A DNA stretch of 64,000 bases. Origin: Parelaphostrongylus tenuis (taxonomy: Eukaryota; Nematoda; Chromadorea; Rhabditida; Metastrongylidae). The position numbers were made by a program, and so were the translations under genes. Shown one piece after another: positions 1 to 11,295 of the stretch; the first letter of the stretch is position 1; the number at the start of each line of letters is the position of its first letter. Under the pieces are notes generated by a model. It was given only the letters and a program-made list of their open reading frames with translations. It searched no databases and was not told the origin of the DNA. Location of the stretch: NCBI GenBank assembly GCA_019055375.1, contig JAHQIW010001422.1:1-64000 (forward strand), given 5' to 3'.

Positions 1-550
1 TTTCTTAATTTCGATAGAAAAGCCACAGAGGTTGCACTGGAAACAAAGTAATAAGGGTGACAAAAAAGGGTGATTTCTATACCAACTTTTATAATAAAAT
101 AATAATGCAATACAAGTCTTGAAGCTATGGTAGCAATCCCAAGTTTGTTCATCAAGAGAACACTGAATTATTATTTGATGCCAAAGTTAATAGGAAGTCG
201 ATAGTGATAAATGCTTTATTCTTGGTTCATCTCTTCTTTATGAGACAGAGATTTAATAAAATGGCATTATTTGTTGAACTATTCTGTTCCAGTAATTCGT
301 GGAAAGATAATGCTCGAATGACAGCAAAGAACCACAAAGCCTATAGGAACGACTACGGAGAATCGACTCCAATCAGCAACTCTGAAGATGACGAAGACAT
401 TGCAGCGTTAGCCGATTGCAGTTTATTTCACATTTCGTGTTAACTCAATCTCTAACAAAACTATTCCAGAAAAAAAATGCAATCATTTTATTGGACGGAA
501 ATATTTGTGTTGCTGGCTACTTCTCATCAGAATTTTGTTTTGGTAAAGCT
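1..550. other. No convincing gene
   Basis: AT-rich. A short open piece at about 300-425 (plus) has acidic text NSEDDEDIAALADC and could be an exon, but I see no support beyond composition. Confidence 0.4.
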
Positions 551-553
551 ATA

Positions 554-592
<39 letters not shown>
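551..592. repeat. TA microsatellite
   Basis: About 40 bases of nearly pure TA. The short Tyr-Ile open frames over it are artefacts. Confidence 0.95.
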
Positions 593-593
<1 letters not shown>

Positions 594-739
594 CATACAG
601 ATAATTTCTATCTATTCGCACCCAATTTCAGACCATCAAGAGAAATGCCTTTTTTGATTTTTTTGAAAGCTTTAAAGTCATACAGCAGCATAGATCCCGT
701 GATTTCATAGCTATATTTCACTACGGAAATGGCGTGCTT

Positions 740-905
740 ACTTCGCTGTTACAGTAGAAATAGAATTACGTTGCGCACTGAATTATTTTTTGCTGGAAAA
801 TGCTTTTCCCTAAGACTTTTAGCAATCATTTGGTAGCTTAAATCGAGATAAACTTATCGGCGCACTTGCTTTTGTGAAAAGGGTTTTTGTTACACTGTAA
901 AATTG
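740..905. repeat. Degenerate ~90-bp dispersed repeat, further copies
   Basis: Half copy with GCTGTTACAGTAGAAA near 746-770 and a full copy at 820-905 (AATCATTTGGTAGCTTAAATC ... TTACACTGTAAAA). Same family as 7736-8760. Confidence 0.5.
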
Positions 906-2125
906 AGAATAAAATTGAATTCCAAACGCTGGGCAATTATTTGCTTTAGTATGTGCATGTGATTTCGCAACATTGGCAGCTCAACAACTCCCCGCGTGGG
1001 AAACACAATTTTGATTCTACTGCCAGAGCGCGAAAAAAAGTCATTTGAAAAAACTGAGTAAGCGCTGAAATTAGGAGATCTAAGCTGTTGAATGGCTGTT
1101 AACTCTTAACCGACGACAACAGAAATCGATGCGCGCAGAGCGAACTGCGCAATTTACGTCGTTTGATTGAGTTTCTTTTTCGTTTGGCATAAAATTTCAG
1201 AGATTTTGTGTGAAACATAATTTCAATTCCGATGCTGCAATATAGTAAAAAATCTTTTTCCTAAACTGAAAGCTTAGGAGAAAGACTTAGTGCAGCGAGA
1301 AACGCCTTCAAACAATCGTGTACCTCAGCTGGTACACGTCGTCTTTCAGGGTCAAAAGGCCCTTTTGAAGAAAAATATATTATTGAGTTCTGAGAGATTT
1401 TAGCTTCTCGATGAATGCTGAGAGCCGAATGAAAAGTCTTTGAGTAGAAGAAGCTTTTCCAAAAAAGGGAAAATGAACTTTGTATTCCTCATGACTGCTA
1501 CTAAACGATCTATTAGAACTGATTCGACTTAAAATCTCAAAACATATGAATCAAACCGCTCTCACATTCTTATTACCAACAGTCGTCCACCTTCGTGGAT
1601 CGGGAAGCTTTTCCCATACAAATCTGCTTTTAAGATGTCGACGGGTAGAGCGCTTGTTCGGCTCAGCTCGAGTTCGAACCAGATATCATGCACTTGTCAA
1701 ACGACATCTTGAACCATCACGCTGCACGAACCATGAACTTCAAGAGCGCTCAAGAACTTGATGGAAAGTGAAACAGCATATAAAGAAAACTCCAAAGGAT
1801 TCCTTTCGTTTTTATGCTCCATGATGCGATGTTCGTTGAGATGAATAAGCATCATAGATTGATTTGCCCAAGCACATAACCATTTGATCTCTCAGTTGGC
1901 TGAGGTGATGTTAATGACCAAAGAATTATAGAAGTCACCACCAATTTAACATTTGATAGCAAAAAATCGACTTTACCCTTGAATTCAGTAGTGTTCTCAT
2001 GTGGACGCTAATAAAACTATCATCAAAAGCATCGTGTTTTTCATTACTATAGAACACGTAAGAAAGCAGTCTATCAGACTCTATCATAACTTACAAGAGT
2101 ACGTCATTTAGTTCACTTGTTCAAG
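906..2125. other. Intergenic, nothing recognised
   Basis: Only short chance frames; no repeat family or RNA was identified. Confidence 0.5.
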
Positions 2126-2740
2126 TGCCTGCCAAAAGAAGCCGGTTTAGAAGTGGAAGCAGAAGTCTTTCTCGTAGTGGAGGAAGAAGACGACGAGTTC
2201 GTCGCAATCGCTCCCGATCATTGAGGAGACGTTCGTGTCAATCCGGCGCCGACGATTACGTCGATACAGTCGCCGTTCACGATCTTGTGAGTTTTGCCAT
2301 ATTCTGGACATGCTCTCGGATTTATGAAGATAGTCAACGTGCACACTGGAAAAAGTTCGACTGGATTTGCATTGCTGTGATGATTTCTATTCACTCGTAC
2401 TAAAGCATGTTGAGTGTCATTGTAGCGCATTAGAACGCGGATCCAAGGGATTTGTTCGTTTGTTGCTTTGAGTGAAATCATAGTTGCTGCAGAGTTCTCT
2501 GCCTTGCAAACTCTCCACAAAGTTGCGCTTTGGGATTTTACATATACATATAAGAAGAACAATCTATTCGTCTTCAAAACCAAGTTAATAGAAGCTTCTC
2601 CCCTCAGCACGACCCATCAGAGGGCGCCTAAGTGGTTTCCGAAGACGCTGATCCGGCAGCCGGCGATCACGACGCAATTCATTCCGCAGGAGTTCAACAA
2701 GAAAAGGGAGAAGTCGATCGCGCCGCAGATTCAGCCGCAA
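2126..2740 (+). pseudogene. Arginine/serine-rich two-exon fragment
   Basis: 2126-2286 reads KRSRFRSGSRSLSRSGGRRR and more Arg-rich text, then needs a one-base shift to continue as RRRRLRRYSRRSRS up to a GTGAGT donor. 2608-2740 follows TCCCCTCAG and, in matching phase, reads RGRLSGFRRR, a TGA, then SGSRRSRRNSFRRSSTRKG and RSRSRRRFSRK. RS-rich segments occur in splicing regulators, but no RRM is seen. The frameshift and stop point to a pseudogene, unless they are sequence errors. Confidence 0.4.
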
Positions 2741-3324
2741 GTGCGTGTTAGAATCTGCATCTATACTTACGAAGCTCCATGTGGATGCCTTAATGGAATC
2801 TTAGATGCAATGCCATTTCACTGAGTACCCTCTTTGTAAATCTCCGCAGCGCATTTGTGATTTCTTGTCCCTGTCTGTTGATCAAATACTAACGATTTCA
2901 ATTTCGGAGTCCGTCCCAAAACTCAAGGTAGACGAACAGTTAGAAGGCAGGGAAGACTGGGCATATCTACGAAGACTTGACAATGCGACCATAATCGAAT
3001 GTCAAGACACACTAAGCTCCCACCAATGAAACTAATAGATATTATATGAATTGTCTGCTCAAAGTGTCAAAGTGAGAACAAGAATTTTTCACATAGTAAT
3101 CACTAATTAGAAGTAGATCGACATTGGTACAACCGAGAAAAATTCTGAATTCATGTAGAATGGCTTATGGTAATTTAGATTTCAGTACGTATCAAATATT
3201 AACGAGTGCGTGTACGATTGCACACGTACTACACCCAGCAAGTCCTCACAGATGGATCATATGAATTCTTGAAAAATTCCATTGGTATCTATGAGAACTA
3301 AGTAGTGAGCAAAAACACGGCTTC
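2741..3324. other. Intergenic, nothing recognised
   Basis: A 74-codon frame (2805-3029) shows no family resemblance and no clear splice sites. Confidence 0.45.
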
Positions 3325-3396
3325 AGGCAGGATCGAACCAACGTTTAATCCATATCGGGGATGCGCGCTATTGCCACTACACCACAGAGGCACATT
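3325..3396 (-). repeat. tRNA-like sequence, probably pseudogene or SINE head
   Basis: Minus strand shows an A-box-like TGTGGTGTAGTGG and a B-box-like GGTTCGATCC at tRNA spacing within about 72 bases. The acceptor arms do not pair and the anticodon arm is poor, so a functional tRNA is unlikely. Confidence 0.45.
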
Positions 3397-3640
3397 TTTG
3401 CCTACACAGACTTTTGTACCGAAAAGTCTCTATTTAACCTCACTATATAGTTTTCTAAGTTCAATAAAATAGTAACCAATTGCGTGTTTATCGCAAATAA
3501 CGTCGACCTGAATGCGAACCAAACAATCGGACGTGTACCTAGGATTTGCCAGAAGCAAACGAGAGTGATCTAAGCAAGCGATCCACCTACATCGAGTGGA
3601 AACACAACAACATTCGATCCCCTTCCATTTATAAAGTTAT

Positions 3641-4110
3641 GTGGTTTCCCTCCGTTTCCATTTACCACCAAATACTCTTAGGCGCCAATTAGTTCGTAAT
3701 CGTTTGTATGACCTCCTCTGCACAACAAAAAACTGCCGAATGTGCCCTTACGGCAGAGACGGTGATTGTATGAGCGTAGGCACAGTGTACCTAATCTCTT
3801 GCAAAGCGTGCGATGATAAATATATTGGCGAAACGAGTATTCCGCTCTATGCTCGCATAGAAGAACGCCTAGCTGACGTGCGCCATACTAGAAAAAACAC
3901 CCCGCTAGGTATACAGAGAGCCCAAAAGCATGCCGGAAGATTGATAAGATTTTATATCAATAAAGGTCACCATCCTTGAGCAGAAGCAGAAAACATCAGC
4001 GTGAAAAACACTTGAGGCGTTCTGGAAAAACACGACCAATCCAGCTATGGACCGAATCAAAAATGTCTCGTAATCACCCGTTATATGAGTCAGTATATGA
4101 AACTGTTGTT
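3641..4110 (+). pseudogene. Penelope-like element C-terminal GIY-YIG endonuclease fragment
   Basis: The 112-codon open part begins with the linker PPNTLRRQLVRNRLYD, followed by cysteine pairs (CTTKNCRMC, CMSVG) and the GIY-YIG core VYLISC..C..KYIGET..PLYARI.ERL. After a TGA near 3977 the reading continues in another frame with text equivalent to the usual C-terminal tail (AEAENISVKNT, CLVITRYMSQYMKL). In PLEs this nuclease nicks target DNA for the reverse transcriptase. No reverse transcriptase lies upstream, so this is a 5'-truncated, broken copy. Confidence 0.8.
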
Positions 4111-4161
4111 TTGACGGGTGTAGTGCATTACTGGCCTATGTGATTACCGTTACGTTGTTCT

Positions 4162-4598
4162 TCACTGTTCATTCAGTGGAAGACAGGTAATAAAAGCGGT
4201 TAGTATATTTAAGGTTGACTTTGCGCTTGAGCGATCGAAATCTAGGGCCTGACAATTTTCTCTTAAGAAGTAATGGAAGTGTTTGACTGATTGGATTGCA
4301 AACGACTTTGATCTTTCCATTCTTTGACGAAGGCGCCCTGCTGAAAAGTCAGCTGTTTGATTGTGTGAATAACGTTTGGATTTAACAGTTCGTGCTCCGC
4401 TCAAGAAGAAAGAAAAATAAGATGTACTGAAGTATGCAGAGATTGATAGACGTCGGTCTTGAGATAATAAAAGATATAAAGAATTTTTTGTGCTGGGTTC
4501 AACGGCCTACACGAAGAGCATACTTCCCGCTTACGATTACGTCGTGAGTTTTTAGATTTTTCAGATTTCTCTCTATCCCGTCGCACCACAAACGACAT
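4162..4598 (-). other. Basic, RS-like open segments, uncertain
   Basis: Minus-strand pieces RRDREKSEKSKNSRRNRKR (within 4401-4598) and RTVKSKRYSHNQTADF (within 4162-4404) are separated by a possible intron with a GTAAGC donor. They might be a second RS-type fragment or chance. Little supports expression. Confidence 0.2.
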
Positions 4599-4774
4599 AG
4601 TCCCCTATCAACCTGATGGCCTACTTCATATCAGAGCAATGTAGATTACATGACCTCCAACTCTCTGAGGTTCACAAATTTAGTGGAAGGGGAAAAAGAC
4701 ATCAAAGGGTATGTTTGAAAATTCACAACACCGCTAGAAGCGATTGAATATGAAGAATTTCAAAAGATCCTCAA

Positions 4775-5005
4775 TACTCAATATCTGTCTGCGTGAATGG
4801 GTTGAGTGTCGATACCGACTACCCGGGCCAGGTCGCTGACGGTCGGCAGGTGATATATAGACGCGTTGTAGCGCAGACAGATAGTATGCAAAATGGGCGT
4901 CGGTAGGGCAACGAAGTAGAGCACGCGCTCCCGGATGGAGTGAGATAAGAGTTCAAGTACCGCGTGAAGCGAAGGTTTTGCACATCACTCCACATCAAAG
5001 GGAAG
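4775..5005 (+). repeat. tRNA-derived repeat, single copy in left flank
   Basis: Carries the full leader (TATCTGTCTGCGTGAATGGG), the GGCGTCGGTAGGGCAACG block, GCTCCCGGATGGAGTGAGAT and the TTTTGCACATCACTCCACAT end. It lacks an inverted partner, unlike the copies inside the arms. Confidence 0.6.
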
Positions 5006-6908
5006 AAGGTCAATAAATCTGAAGAAACAATACTTGCCTCCTAGCTGCGATTGAGAGATAGCCAACGTAGAAAGACGCTGTCAGATGGAATGAAATGTTT
5101 CTCGAATTCCAAATAAGCGAATTGGCAAATACTTGGTGAGAAGCACTGCGGGAAATGCAGAGAGTTGACTCCTAAACATAGAAGCGAGTTCTAGATGTTT
5201 ATCGGAGCGTTGGCGATCGGAACGATTTACAGCTCAGAAATAAAAAATGAATAGCACCAACTTCAAAGTACATTTACACGCCGGTGACTACAACCCACAG
5301 TGATCGGCTGCGTTCACATTTTTGAAGGCGCATTATTTGCTTACAAAAAGGGATCTGAGAGCACAATTTTATCTGTCAATGCTTTTTGGTCTGTTCTGTG
5401 AATGATAAGCATTTATGAGTTTAACTGGCATAGTGAGGCTCTAAGACAAAGCTTAGCTTTGTCCATATTTCAAATTAATCTTCTGCTCTGCTCTCTGCCA
5501 CGTCTGCAACAGCATTCAGGCAGCGTTCCTTCGAAAAAATTCAATAGAGAGTTCCGTCTTAGCGTAGGTCAAGACGATTCATTGCTTCTGTTATCATGTC
5601 GAATGGTAAGAAAGACATGCATAGATGCGTTGCACATTGCAGTAGTTAACGAACAGAGGCAGAATTTTTTCCAAATACAATTCAGTAAATTCCGATTACG
5701 GGGCGTGATAGCGCAACAGTTATGGATGCGATGTATTACACAGCGATGTGATGAACAATGCGATGGTTCGATCACGTTCCACAACACTTCCGTGCAGTCA
5801 ATCAACAAACGCTCTACCTTGGTCAACCTTGAGATTATAAAAACAGTCGCCTCGACCAGCATTCTACGACTTTCATAAGGTGGACAAAAACTTCAAACAG
5901 CAGCAAAAACTTCAAATAGAGTATCTGGAGAACTCTACGGAAGATGAATGCGAGAAGCGGATTAACCGATTGGGAATTGCTTGAGGCATACATGTATATA
6001 CATATGTATACAAATATATGTTTATACATATATATGCATATACATATATGTACAAATATAAACATATATTTGTCCATATATGTATATACATATATATATA
6101 TATATACATATATATAATATATTCCAGGGCAATTATGAGTCAGGGCTCTCTATGCAGCGCGCAGAAGGACAACTTTGAGAAGTTGAGTAGCAAATGTGAG
6201 CTCTTAGAGGACATCATCACTAATAAATGAGAGATATTACAAAACAGACTCCTTTGAAGGTCTGTATGCCTCTTAGTATGATGAACGCACATATGTTAAG
6301 AAATCAACTGTCTTCTGATATGCTTGATAATTATTCTTGAGCTATAAATGTAGTCTGCTATGGGCATTTACACAGTGCGTTACAAGGGTCTTTGCCTTTC
6401 AACCTCGTCAACTGCGCGATACCTTTCGTCTGAGCCATAATTTTGGAGGAGACTTTCTTACATGGTTGTTTCGCAAACGTAATATCAGCACGCGCCGCCA
6501 AGTGATGTAAATCACTAGACTTGACGGCGCGTGTAAATTCTTCATCTGCGATTCCTTTATCCAAGGTGATTCTACCCTGAGTGGGTTTGCCTCATACAAA
6601 AGGCACCGTGCAACTGACGAGGCTCAAAAGGTGGGACACGTATATTGTACTGGAGAAGCGCCCAGATCACTATAAGCATGACTCAACAATTACTGCGAAT
6701 ATTGAAATTTGAGAGTGGTTTTAAGAAAACACTCGAGGCAAACACTATAAAAAAGGTTATATTCGGAATCTTCGTCAAAATTTCTATAATATTTCAATCG
6801 CACTTACTCACAATTCAATCTAAATTTTCTCGCATTTCTTTCAGTTTTCATATACTTCACTGCATAAACTACGTACAATTCATTATACTGACTGAAAAGT
6901 GGAAAACA
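5006..6908. other. Intergenic, nothing recognised apart from a microsatellite
   Basis: The 158-codon frame at 5402-5878 overlaps another open frame on the opposite strand, has a composition like neighbouring non-coding DNA and matches nothing I know. The microsatellite at 5988-6122 is listed apart. Confidence 0.45.
5988..6122. repeat. TA/CATATA/TGTATA microsatellite
   Basis: About 135 bases of interrupted TATACATA-type repeat; open frames in both directions across it are repeat artefacts. Confidence 0.95.
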
Positions 6909-7076
6909 ATGAATAGATCCTTTCATTATTATTGAGCCAACATGTCATGTGGTCTGGTAAAGGCTCTTGTACAGCCCGAGACACGTGTTTCGTCCTTACA
7001 GACTCATCAGCCGGGCAGAACCCGTCGTCTGTCGATCTTTTCATAGTCAGTTCTCTTGGGAGCGTCACACTCCTCA
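6909..7076 (-). repeat. Inverted copy of the hammerhead unit core
   Basis: Matches the reverse complement of 7268-7432 with a single-base length change in the ATTATTATT run near 6930. It keeps one end of the 80-bp repeat only partly, so it is a truncated second unit facing the first with 111 bp between. Confidence 0.85.
6961..7023 (-). ncRNA. Second hammerhead ribozyme, opposite strand, identical
   Basis: The reverse complement of 7319-7381, with no difference across the ribozyme. Cleavage would fall between 6980 and 6979 on the minus strand. The two ribozymes point away from each other. Confidence 0.88.
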
Positions 7077-7187
7077 TATATAGTTATCGACGACCTACGC
7101 TTTACACTCTATGTCAGGTGTCTATGTCATTCACCTAACACAGAGTGTTTTCGCACTCGATTGCTAGCTGGCTGGTATTTTATCATA

Positions 7188-7477
7188 TTATACCTTTCCT
7201 TCGAGTGCTTTATTAAGACCACGCTCAAATTTCAATAGATCCTTTCATTATTATTTGAGCCAACATGAGGAGTGTGACGCTCCCAAGAGAACTGACTATG
7301 AAAAGATCGACAGACGACGGGTTCTGCCCGGCTGATGAGTCTGTAAGGACGAAACACGTGTCTCGGGCTGTACAAGAGCCTTTACCAGACCACATGACAT
7401 GTTGGCTCAAATAATAATGAAAGGATCTATTGAAATTTGAGCGTGGTCTTAATAAAGCACTCGAAGGAAAGGTATAA
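7188..7477. mobile_element. Hammerhead unit bounded by exact 80-bp inverted repeats
   Basis: 7188-7267 and 7398-7477 are exact inverted copies (TTATACC...CCAACATG). They enclose 130 bp holding the plus-strand hammerhead. No protein is coded. Inverted partner sequence of the centre is repeated at 6909-7076. It may be a non-autonomous hammerhead retroelement or the terminal repeat of a lost Penelope-like element. No clear target-site duplication was found. Confidence 0.7.
7319..7381 (+). ncRNA. Hammerhead self-cleaving ribozyme, type I, full consensus
   Basis: Stem I is open at the 5' and 3' ends: 7326-7331 (GCCCGG) pairs with 7363-7368 (UCGGGC), and an outer helix 7320-7325 (GGUUCU) pairs with 7375-7380 (AGAGCC), separated by a 6-nt bulge on the 3' side. 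The core CUGAUGA is 7332-7338; stem II is GUCU/GGAC with a GUAA loop (7339-7350); GAA is 7351-7353; stem III is the short self-complementary ACACGUGU (7354-7361). The cleavage site is after C7362 (GUC). All invariant residues are present. Very short stem III hammerheads of this kind are known from Penelope-like elements and related retroelements. Confidence 0.9.
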
Positions 7478-7735
7478 AATGGATAGATCATCAAAAATTT
7501 TGCAACTCAATGCATACGATCCTAATCCATCGGTAATTCTCAGTGTTTTTTGACTATTAGTGCACTCCAGATTCGCTTTTCTCAGATCAAAGAGTAATTT
7601 TGTTCGAATTCTTTATTCATAGCTATGATATGCGGATAAGAGGTGAAGGTGTACAGTTCTTTCCCGGTATTTCCACTCCGTTTTGGCGAGCTTTCCGATA
7701 AAAAGGCCTTTTTTTACTTTTGTTATACTTTTTGG

Positions 7736-8760
7736 CAATCATTCGATAGCTCAAATCACTTGAATTTTGAACACGTATTATGTTTCTAAAATGGCCTGTT
7801 TTTCGTGCTCTGTTTCAGTCAGAACAAGATTTTGTTCCACATTCAGGAGCTCCTCGCCAGATAAGATGTTCTACATGAGCAATTTATAAGTGTTAGATAA
7901 GAAAATGCTTGTCAAATTTAGTGGTGTGTTTGCTTTTTGGAAGGGAGTCTTTAGAACGCTGCAACAGTCAAAAGAGCATTAGGTTTTGCAAATTTGGATC
8001 TCATTACACGTTCGCATCTTATTTTGAAATATTGGACGGCGCGTTTTTTGACTTTTTTTAAAAGCTCTAGTAATCGTTTAATAGCTGAAATCTCGTAGTT
8101 TTGACGATGTACTTTTTTCAGTGACTTCTTTAATGCGCTTTAACAGTAAAAAAATTAATTGTCCTCCATACTCAAGCATTCGCCGCTGAACAGGGCTCTT
8201 GCGGTGGACTTCTATTGATTGCTACTTAGAAACTTAGATTCCGTCTACACTAGATGTGCGGATATCAGCACATATTCTAATTGGTATATTGCTGGTCATG
8301 CATTAATTCGAAGTCTATAAGTCGTAATTCTCCATGGTTTCCTGACGTAATCTTGCAAGGGCGTCTTCAGATCTTCACGATGTCGTTTCCACTGAATGGA
8401 TTTCGGCGATGGATCTTAGGCCGGGCTTTCTACTTGTTGATTTGAAGATGATGTTAGGCCGAAATCAAAAGTAGAAATAGGAAAAAAAATCAACCGACCA
8501 CTCTCTGATAGGGTAAAGCCAAAATCGATAATTCTTTGATAGCCCAAATCTCGACGACTCCCGTAGTAACTTTGTTTTCGAAAAGAACTCCCGATTGCGC
8601 TGTAGCAGCCAAAAGAAGATCACGTCTAGCAGGTTATCGATAGGCCGCAAAAAGTACGGTGACTTGCCGCCAATGTCGCGAAATCCCACCCTCTTGAAGG
8701 GCGAAACTTAATCATCTTTTGACTGTTACAGCGCTCTATAGAGTGCTCCTTAAAAATCAA
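7736..8760. repeat. Cluster of a degenerate ~90-bp dispersed repeat
   Basis: Copies or halves at about 7736-7780, 7920-7975, 8076-8160, 8528-8620 and, inverted, 8715-8760. A rough pattern is AATCNTTTGATAGCTCAAATC, a spacer, CTTNTTTTCGAAAAGG, then GCGCTGTAACAGTCAAAA. Other copies lie at 740-905 and, inverted, near 33940-33990. No coding potential or terminal repeats. Confidence 0.55.
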
Positions 8761-9759
8761 TTATGTCCTTGAAATCAGTGCGGCGACAAATTATGTGGCG
8801 TATATCTGAAACAAAATTTTATTCCGACTGCTACAGGCAAAATACGCTATATAGAAAATATATCACACCGTCCGAATTAACGTGGTTTCACCTACCGAAT
8901 GGTTATTTACACTCAAAATAAAAGTCAAAAAAACAGGCTTTTACCAAGGGCTTAAACGGGATGATGCAACGGAAAAGTACCTGGAGATACTTATGTATTG
9001 CTAAAGATTCATCAAAAATCATCTGTGCCCAACAAAAGAGGCCTTCGTACAATCGTGTGTCCAAAAGTGCACACGCGATCCTAAAGAGGTAAGTGAAAAA
9101 ATTTATTATTCTCATGTTTTCTCCCGATGTCATCTGAATCTTCTTTGATGAATCAGAGCAAGGTTCATCAGTGAGACCACACTTATAGAGGCTATAACCT
9201 TTCATACTATTTCATCGAAATTGATTCACAATCGAAGCTGACGCAAAAAGGTAATTAGAAGCATTTCACGATTTTTCATAAATTGCAAATTGTAGAAGAC
9301 ACTTGCGAGAGAGAAACGAATTGTATAGGAAAATTTTAGATAAGTCCTCATGTACACATAAAAATCCACTTTTTGTATAGAGCGACTACTTTCAGCAGCA
9401 AATGTTCGAAAAAAAAAACAAATCAGCTATATGTGGCGAAATCATTGGACACAGTTTCCACCTGATTACAGCATTATCGAAAACAATTACGCTTGCTTGG
9501 TGGAGATAGTAATAAATGATGTGTCCACAGACTGAGGGTGTGTTTCGAACAACTACAGGAAGAAGCGCTACAAAATTCTACCTGCACTGATGTAGTTTTT
9601 ATAGCATATAGCAGATATGACTTCTGCGAAATCTAGTACCCATTTAGTAGTTTCGAAAATGTGCACAAGAAAACTTTTTTCGTGTCAGCTATTGAACTAA
9701 GGAAAAAATTTCTGAACACCACATGAAAATTTGAAGTTTACACTAGCTTCGATTAAAAA
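8761..9759. other. Intergenic, nothing recognised
   Basis: AT-rich; a 100-codon minus frame (8903-9205) has no recognisable features. Confidence 0.45.
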
Positions 9760-10090
9760 AGCAGCAATTAATCTTTAAGATAAGGACCATAATTGTAATG
9801 GCAATCTTTTGCCAACGATCGGCAGGCTTCCAGATCTGCTCGAAATCGCCAGTCCTTGAGCTGTCAATCAAAAATCTCATGACATCCCTCTTTAACTCGA
9901 TCAACCGTCTCGCATCGGCATCCACATGGAAAATGTTTCGTTGAGCGGAAAAGGCATCGAATCGAACGTCACAGTATCTGAACTGCAGGCTGGGTGTGGC
10001 AAGACCTCGATTCCCTTCAGTTCATCAAACTTTTCCTTAAACGACTTTGCAGTGTGAGGTTTGGCATTGTCTTGCTAAAACAGCGCGCGC
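9760..10090 (-). pseudogene. Mariner transposase relic (left flank, single copy)
   Basis: On the minus strand the text QDNAKPHTAKSFKEKFDELK then IEVLPHPACSSDT is the second and third catalytic region of a mariner transposase. Later in another frame, near 9790-9830, a DRWQK tail recalls the usual mariner C-terminus. The catalytic part is frameshifted and partly lost. Unlike the other mariner relics it lies outside the palindrome and is present once. Confidence 0.72.
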
Positions 10091-11295
10091 CTTCGACGAA
10101 TGACTTGGACTTTGATGCACTACACCTAGCGTTGCTGTGGGGAGTTTCTAATAAAAATATTCCTGAGATTTTCTCATAAACTTAGACTAACCGATGTTGT
10201 GTGATACCGCAGAAAATTCGAATATTTCGTGGGTGTTAGAAAAACTTCTTCATTAGGCTATTATTTTACAATCAATAAATTGTTCCCATTCCTTTCGCAT
10301 TTTAACACATTTGCTAATTCAGTTTTTATTAGTTCAAAAATTCAATCAATTAATAGTATGGTCATTAACGTGATTAATTATATGTAACCATTTGCTGGGA
10401 AAAGGGAATAAAATTCCTCACAGATGGACTTAACCGACTTGATTGATCGCCAGCCTCATACTTTCCAAGAGGACGGTATTCAATTTTTATTCAGCAAATG
10501 ATTGCATATCACTCATCATGACAGTGACTACATTGTTGATGAATTGATTTCGTGAACTAGTAACAATTTGTGTTAGGATAAGTGCTGATGTGAGATGAAA
10601 ATATGATACAACTGCTGCCGTCATGCATACAGAAAAGGTGGCTCAAATATATTCTCAATAGTAATTAAAGTCAAACCAGATCACCATAACATCACCATTT
10701 TGAAGTTTATTCGCTGCTCTGTTTTTATTTCAACGGCAGAGTGCAGTCGAAATCTATCACAAGAGTGCTGAGATACGAATACAACCTCAGATTGGGACAT
10801 TTGTTAACATTTCAGCACTATTGTGGTCATATATTACACCGCACTCAGCCGTTAGATAATGAGTTGAACACATGAAGTTAAAACGTGGTTTCAATTACAG
10901 CGTCAGGAATTTATGCCAAACCGCCCTCTCTAGATCAGTCTCGTTAACGGGTGATTTTGGGTTAAAAGATGGCTAAGAGGAAGCCAGAGATCACTGATAC
11001 TGTAATGGAAAACTTAGCCAGGAGGAGGGGGTTGCAAAGTCAAAGATAGGTTTCTAGGTTCCTACTTTGTTTCCTTATCAGTTTCACTCTTTAACATTTT
11101 ATTATCTCTGTTACAAGCCCTACCTATTTATCGTTAATAACTACAGCTGAAAAGAAAGTTCTGTGACACTTTGATAAGCATGAATTGACTGCCATGCATA
11201 CTATACGGAAGTATTAAAGTTTTTTATGTGGGATTTTTCCACTGTATTCTTGGTGTTTATTTTCACGAGTTTACTACACATTCAAAAAGAAGTAT
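10091..11295. other. AT-rich flank up to the visible palindrome limit
   Basis: No gene or repeat was recognised. The true outer boundary of the inverted repeat could lie inside this stretch, since the matching right-arm sequence is beyond the window. Confidence 0.5.

Noticed and set aside
3325..3396. Functional tRNA gene
   Set aside because: A- and B-box-like sequences are present, but acceptor and anticodon arms do not pair.
5402..5878. 158-codon open frame
   Set aside because: A 97-codon frame overlaps on the other strand; no motif, signal, splice site or family resemblance.
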